Part shown: piece by piece, positions 61,180-64,000 of the stretch | Layout: each line of letters opens with the position of its first letter | How positions within the stretch are numbered: position 1 is the first letter of the stretch | Assembly: GCF_900142715.1 (NCBI RefSeq) | Contig: NZ_FRBX01000001.1 | Span: forward strand, 1,302,001 to 1,366,000 | DNA: 64,000 nucleotides | From: Flavobacterium pectinovorum | Lineage (GTDB): Bacteria > Bacteroidota > Bacteroidia > Flavobacteriales > Flavobacteriaceae | Reading direction: 5' to 3' | Made by a program: the position numbers and the translations under genes | Notes under the pieces: generated by a model | Databases searched by the model: none | Seen by the model: the letters and a program-made list of their open reading frames with translations, nothing else | What the model was told of the DNA's origin: nothing

Positions 61180-62010
61180 ATGAGCAATACCACAGAAAGA
61201 CCTGAATTTAAGGCAAAATACAATAATTATATAAATGGAAAATTTACAGCTCCTCTTAAAGGAAAATATTTGGATGTCATTTCGGTAATTGACGGAAAAG
61301 TATTTACACAAGCCGCGCATTCGGGAAAAGAAGATTTAGAACTGGCCGTCGAAGCTGCTTATGAGGCACTTAGACCGTGGCAAAAAATGTCTGTCGCAGA
61401 AAGAAGTATATTATTAAATAAGATCGCTAAAAAAATAGAAGATAATATAGAATATATTAAAACCGTACAAACTCTTGACAACAGTAAATTGATTCATAAA
61501 AAAGCCGCGTCTGATATTGCTCTGGCAATTGATCATTTCAGGTATTTTGCAGGTTTAATTCGCACAGAAGAAATTTTAATTGCCCAGCTTGATTCCAAAA
61601 TTGTTTCTATTGTATTATGTGAGCCATTAAGTGTTGTTACCAGAGTAATTCCGTGGAATTTCCCGATTTTACTGGCTGTCTGGAAAATTGCTCCCGCATT
61701 GGCAGCAGGAAATACAATTGTTTTAAAAACCACCAAAAGACTACCTATTTCAATATTAGTTATAATTAAGTTAATCGGAGCCGTCCTTCCTCCGGGAGTT
61801 CTAAATATTGTAAACGGTCTGGATATCGAACTTACAGATTCATTAAAAGCAAATAAAACTGCATTTGGGAATTCATCTGCTGAAGAAAAAATTCCAGATA
61901 TTTACTACCCGTCTGTGGCGGATCATGATGATGATTTTTTTGATAAAGCTATTGAAGGCGCTGTCTTATTTGCATTAAATCATATATTAATCAATCAGGA
62001 TATTAATTAG
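61180..62010 (+). pseudogene. aldehyde dehydrogenase with internal deletion
   Basis: 276 residues against about 500 in the family. Residues 1-215 align with the N-terminal half of Flavobacterium-type aldehyde dehydrogenases (NYINGKFTAPLKGKYLD, VTRVIPWNFPILLAVWKIAPALAAGN with the PWNFP motif, PPGVLNIVNG). Then the sequence jumps to PSVADHDDDFFDKAIEGAVLFALN, which normally comes about 80 residues later, and stops before the catalytic Cys. The cofactor-loop, catalytic Glu and Cys are therefore absent and it cannot be an active dehydrogenase. The AraC gene typical for this locus follows, convergent. Confidence 0.8.
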
Positions 62011-62083
62011 AAGGGAGCAAAGGTGCAAAGGTTTTCTGTAGTTAGATCTGAAAAACCTTTGCAACTTTGAACCTCTGTCCCTT
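62011..62083. repeat. imperfect palindrome between convergent genes
   Basis: AAGGGA..GCAAAGGTTTT and AAAACCTTTGC..TCCCTT form two nested stems. Arms are 62011-62035 and 62052-62083. It resembles TTGCAAAGGTT-type palindromes of Flavobacterium and could end transcription of both neighbours. Confidence 0.55.
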
Positions 62084-62112
62084 AAATCAGTAGCCCTAAA
62101 CCTTAAAAAAGA

Positions 62113-63036
62113 TTAATTGACATGCAACATCTGATATTGTTTTGGAGTAATTCCTTCATACTTTTTAAACAATCTTGTAAAATAATTAGCATCTTCAAAG
62201 CCAACTAAATAACAAACTTCATTAATTTGTAATTCAGGATTTCGGAGTAATTTTTTAGCATGTTTTATTTTTTCATTCAAAATATATTCAATCGGACTCA
62301 TTCCCAGTTCTCGTTTGAAAAACCTGTAAAATGATACGTTACTCATACAGGCTTTTTCACTCAGACTTTTAAGATTAATATTTTCTTTTAAATTGAGTTT
62401 GATAAATTCAGTAATTTCAAAAATCAGGTTATTAGACTGGATAATCATTCCTTTGTCTAAAGCATGTAAGTTTTGAGTTTGTATAATCCGAATCAGTAAT
62501 TCCTGCAAAGTCAGGTCGGCCAGGGCATCTTTTGTAATCGAGGGGCTCATACATTCCTTAAGAAGTTTATTCATCGTTGTCGCCAGATCAGCATTATTAT
62601 AAAAGTAATAATTTTGATAATCTAAGTTCCAATATTCATTATGAAATTCTTTTGGATAATGTTCATTTAAAAAATTTAATGTATCAGTTATTTTCGATTT
62701 ATCAATTGCTAATGCCAGACATTGTGTTGGTTTTTTTTCTGATGCTTCGGGAAAATCGATTTTCATTTCTACGTTTGAAGGAATTATAACGGTTTCTCCG
62801 GGCAGATAATCAAACGCGGGATCGTCAAAAAGATGCATTGTCTTTTTTCCTTTTAACATACTTGTTATAACAAAATCATTAAATTTTAGCGGCACCAAAC
62901 TAGAAGATTGGTAAGTTTCAAAAATATTTAACTCACATTGATTTAGTGTGTAAACTGTTCTGTTTTCAACAAGTGTTTTTAATGATTTTTCATTCGACAA
63001 ATTTGGAGGATTGATGAGAAAAGGTTGCTTGCTCAT
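62113..63036 (-). CDS. AraC-family transcriptional regulator (aldehyde-dehydrogenase-linked type)
   Basis: 307 residues. The N-terminal part has a cupin-like region (LPGETVIIPSNVEMKIDF). The C-terminal HTH_18 contains LKSLSEKACMSNVSFYRFFK and INEVCYLVGFEDANYFTRLF. AraC genes of this kind usually stand next to an NAD-dependent aldehyde dehydrogenase gene in Flavobacteria. Here the neighbour is a broken relic, so the regulator may control targets elsewhere. Confidence 0.87.
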   Translation of the reverse strand: MSKQPFLINPPNLSNEKSLKTLVENRTVYTLNQCELNIFETYQSSSLVPLKFNDFVITSMLKGKKTMHLFDDPAFDYLPGETVIIPSNVEMKIDFPEASEKKPTQCLALAIDKSKITDTLNFLNEHYPKEFHNEYWNLDYQNYYFYNNADLATTMNKLLKECMSPSITKDALADLTLQELLIRIIQTQNLHALDKGMIIQSNNLIFEITEFIKLNLKENINLKSLSEKACMSNVSFYRFFKRELGMSPIEYILNEKIKHAKKLLRNPELQINEVCYLVGFEDANYFTRLFKKYEGITPKQYQMLHVN

Positions 63037-63106
63037 TTAATTAAATTTTTAAGTGTATTTTTTAAATTTAATCAAATAAAACAAAATTGTAGGATTTAAC
63101 TTTCTT

Positions 63107-63970
63107 CTAAATCAATTCTTCAACGTGTTTTTTAATGTTTTCAGAAATCTTTCTGGTTGGCAAATCATTTTCATCATCACCAAACGGATCTTCAATTTCT
63201 TCGGCAATAAGTTCTAAACTCGCCAAAACATAAAAAATAAAAACGACCACCGGTGCAACATAATATCCCAGACTAATTGAATATCCAAATGGCAAAGTCA
63301 TCGTGTAAAAAAAGATGAATTTTTTGATAAAAGCGCTGTAAGAGTAGGGAATAGGTGTGTTTTTAATACGCTCGCAGGCTCCACAAATATCGGTGAAAGA
63401 TTGTAATTCTTCGTTTAAAATAATCAATTGATCGCCGGTAATTTTTTTGTCATCATACAAATCATTGATTTTATGAAACATCATTCTTTTCAACTGATTC
63501 GGTTTGTGTTTATGATGATCAATTTCCAAATCTACATCTTCAAAAAGCTGTTTGCTCGTATCTACATCTTTAAGATGTTTGTGCAAAATATCGGCATACA
63601 TTGGAATGAATTTCCTGAAAAATTTCCTGTCATTCTCGTCTTTTAGCATTGCCGAAAGTTTAATCGCAAGATTACGGCTGCTGTTTACCAGACCGCCCCA
63701 TAATTTACGTCCTTCCCACCAGCGATCATAAGCCGTATTGGTACGAAATACAAGCAATAATGAAATGACAAAACCAAGCATTCCGTGCATAATAGGAATG
63801 TTGTGTATATAGTCGTTTTTACCAAATTTAAAATATTCAACTTCCAGATAACCAACCGTTGCCGCATATATTCCGATAGCAAGCATAATAGGCAATAACT
63901 TTCTAACAGTATCAGATTTATGAAAATGGAATATAAAAGTAAACCAGTCCTTGGTATTGTATGAGATCAT
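63107..63970 (-). CDS. bestrophin-family chloride channel (YneE/RFP-TM)
   Basis: 287 residues with four hydrophobic helices (about 25-45, 45-65, 210-230 and 230-255). FRTNTAYDRWWEGRKLWGG and the SSRNLAIKL segment are the bestrophin signature. A conserved GxxIPxPYS-like IKNTPIPYSYSAF segment near the pore precedes helix 3, and DPFGDDENDLP lies near the C terminus. Bacterial homologues form pentameric anion channels in the inner membrane. It appears monocistronic. Confidence 0.9.
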   Translation of the reverse strand: MISYNTKDWFTFIFHFHKSDTVRKLLPIMLAIGIYAATVGYLEVEYFKFGKNDYIHNIPIMHGMLGFVISLLLVFRTNTAYDRWWEGRKLWGGLVNSSRNLAIKLSAMLKDENDRKFFRKFIPMYADILHKHLKDVDTSKQLFEDVDLEIDHHKHKPNQLKRMMFHKINDLYDDKKITGDQLIILNEELQSFTDICGACERIKNTPIPYSYSAFIKKFIFFYTMTLPFGYSISLGYYVAPVVVFIFYVLASLELIAEEIEDPFGDDENDLPTRKISENIKKHVEELI

Positions 63971-64000
63971 TAAAGTTTGTTTTGAAACAAATTTACTTAA

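Overview
The window looks like a chromosomal segment of a Flavobacterium-type bacterium (Bacteroidota). It is AT-rich, start codons follow A-rich rather than Shine-Dalgarno leaders, recognisable promoters have the Bacteroidota form TTG/TTTG-N19-20-TAnnTTTG, and the gene content is typical: TonB-dependent receptors, SusC-like carboxypeptidase-regulatory barrels, lipoproteins with SC(S/N)DDD-like starts, many AraC regulators and CAP/M23/GH lipoproteins. All calls were made by reading the sequence; no database search was run.

Layout. (1) 1-8.4 kb, plus strand: an eight-gene run of secreted hydrolases (two alpha/beta hydrolases, an amidohydrolase, a metallo-beta-lactamase-fold protein, a polysaccharide-deacetylase-like Tat protein), an Alginate_exp-type outer-membrane channel, an NTF2-like protein and an SDR. 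It reads as an uptake and degradation operon for an unknown ester, lactone or amide compound. (2) 8.7-13.4 kb, minus strand: a GH12 glucanase lipoprotein, a CAP-domain lipoprotein, a large unknown protein with weak glutamate-cysteine-ligase-like motifs and a papain/NlpC-like amidase candidate. (3) 13.7-25.1 kb: an envelope module with a siderophore-type TonB receptor, two paralogous PAP2 phosphatases, a diacylglycerol-kinase-like enzyme, an LtaS-like sulfatase-fold transferase, a second TonB-type barrel and an OmpR-type two-component system. (4) 25.6-30.5 kb: an alpha/beta hydrolase, two membrane-anchored AraC regulators, an M23 peptidase lipoprotein and an outer-membrane barrel. (5) 31-41 kb: redox-enzyme cassettes (SDRs, a DHFR/RibD-like protein, an NAD(P)-binding protein, an FAD monooxygenase, a nitroreductase), most paired with an AraC regulator, plus an IS6 remnant. 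(6) 41.5-45.4 kb: MesX (DUF1852) and MesD (core-MetE) methionine synthase, an SBF-type transporter and an Lrp regulator. (7) 46-51.6 kb: two secreted arylsulfatases around an outer-membrane channel and a DUF2541-like protein. (8) 51.9 kb to the end: tRNA-Arg(ACG), then a mostly core region with apt, a NarL-type two-component system, a muramidase, pheT, a decayed aldehyde dehydrogenase beside its AraC regulator, and a bestrophin.

The most unusual structure is a family of non-coding repeats (here called R1) at about 10.5, 13.6, 25.4, 37.8, 40.5 and 45.7 kb, all in one orientation. The best-preserved copies consist of a terminator hairpin, the last 14 nt of a tRNA and a conserved stretch of about 130 bp. 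One copy (37.8 kb) matches the terminator plus 3' end of the tRNA-Arg at 51.86 kb at 51 of 53 positions. Every copy lies on the 3' side of that tRNA and the copies separate functionally coherent gene cassettes. Housekeeping genes apt and pheT lie on the other side. The simplest reading is a genomic island of about 40 kb built by repeated integration at the 3' end of tRNA-Arg, with R1 copies as displaced attachment-site remnants. A second repeat family (R2, 30.9 and 40.3 kb) begins with a T-loop-like sequence, and one copy is interrupted by the IS6 fragment. No integrase gene is present in the window.
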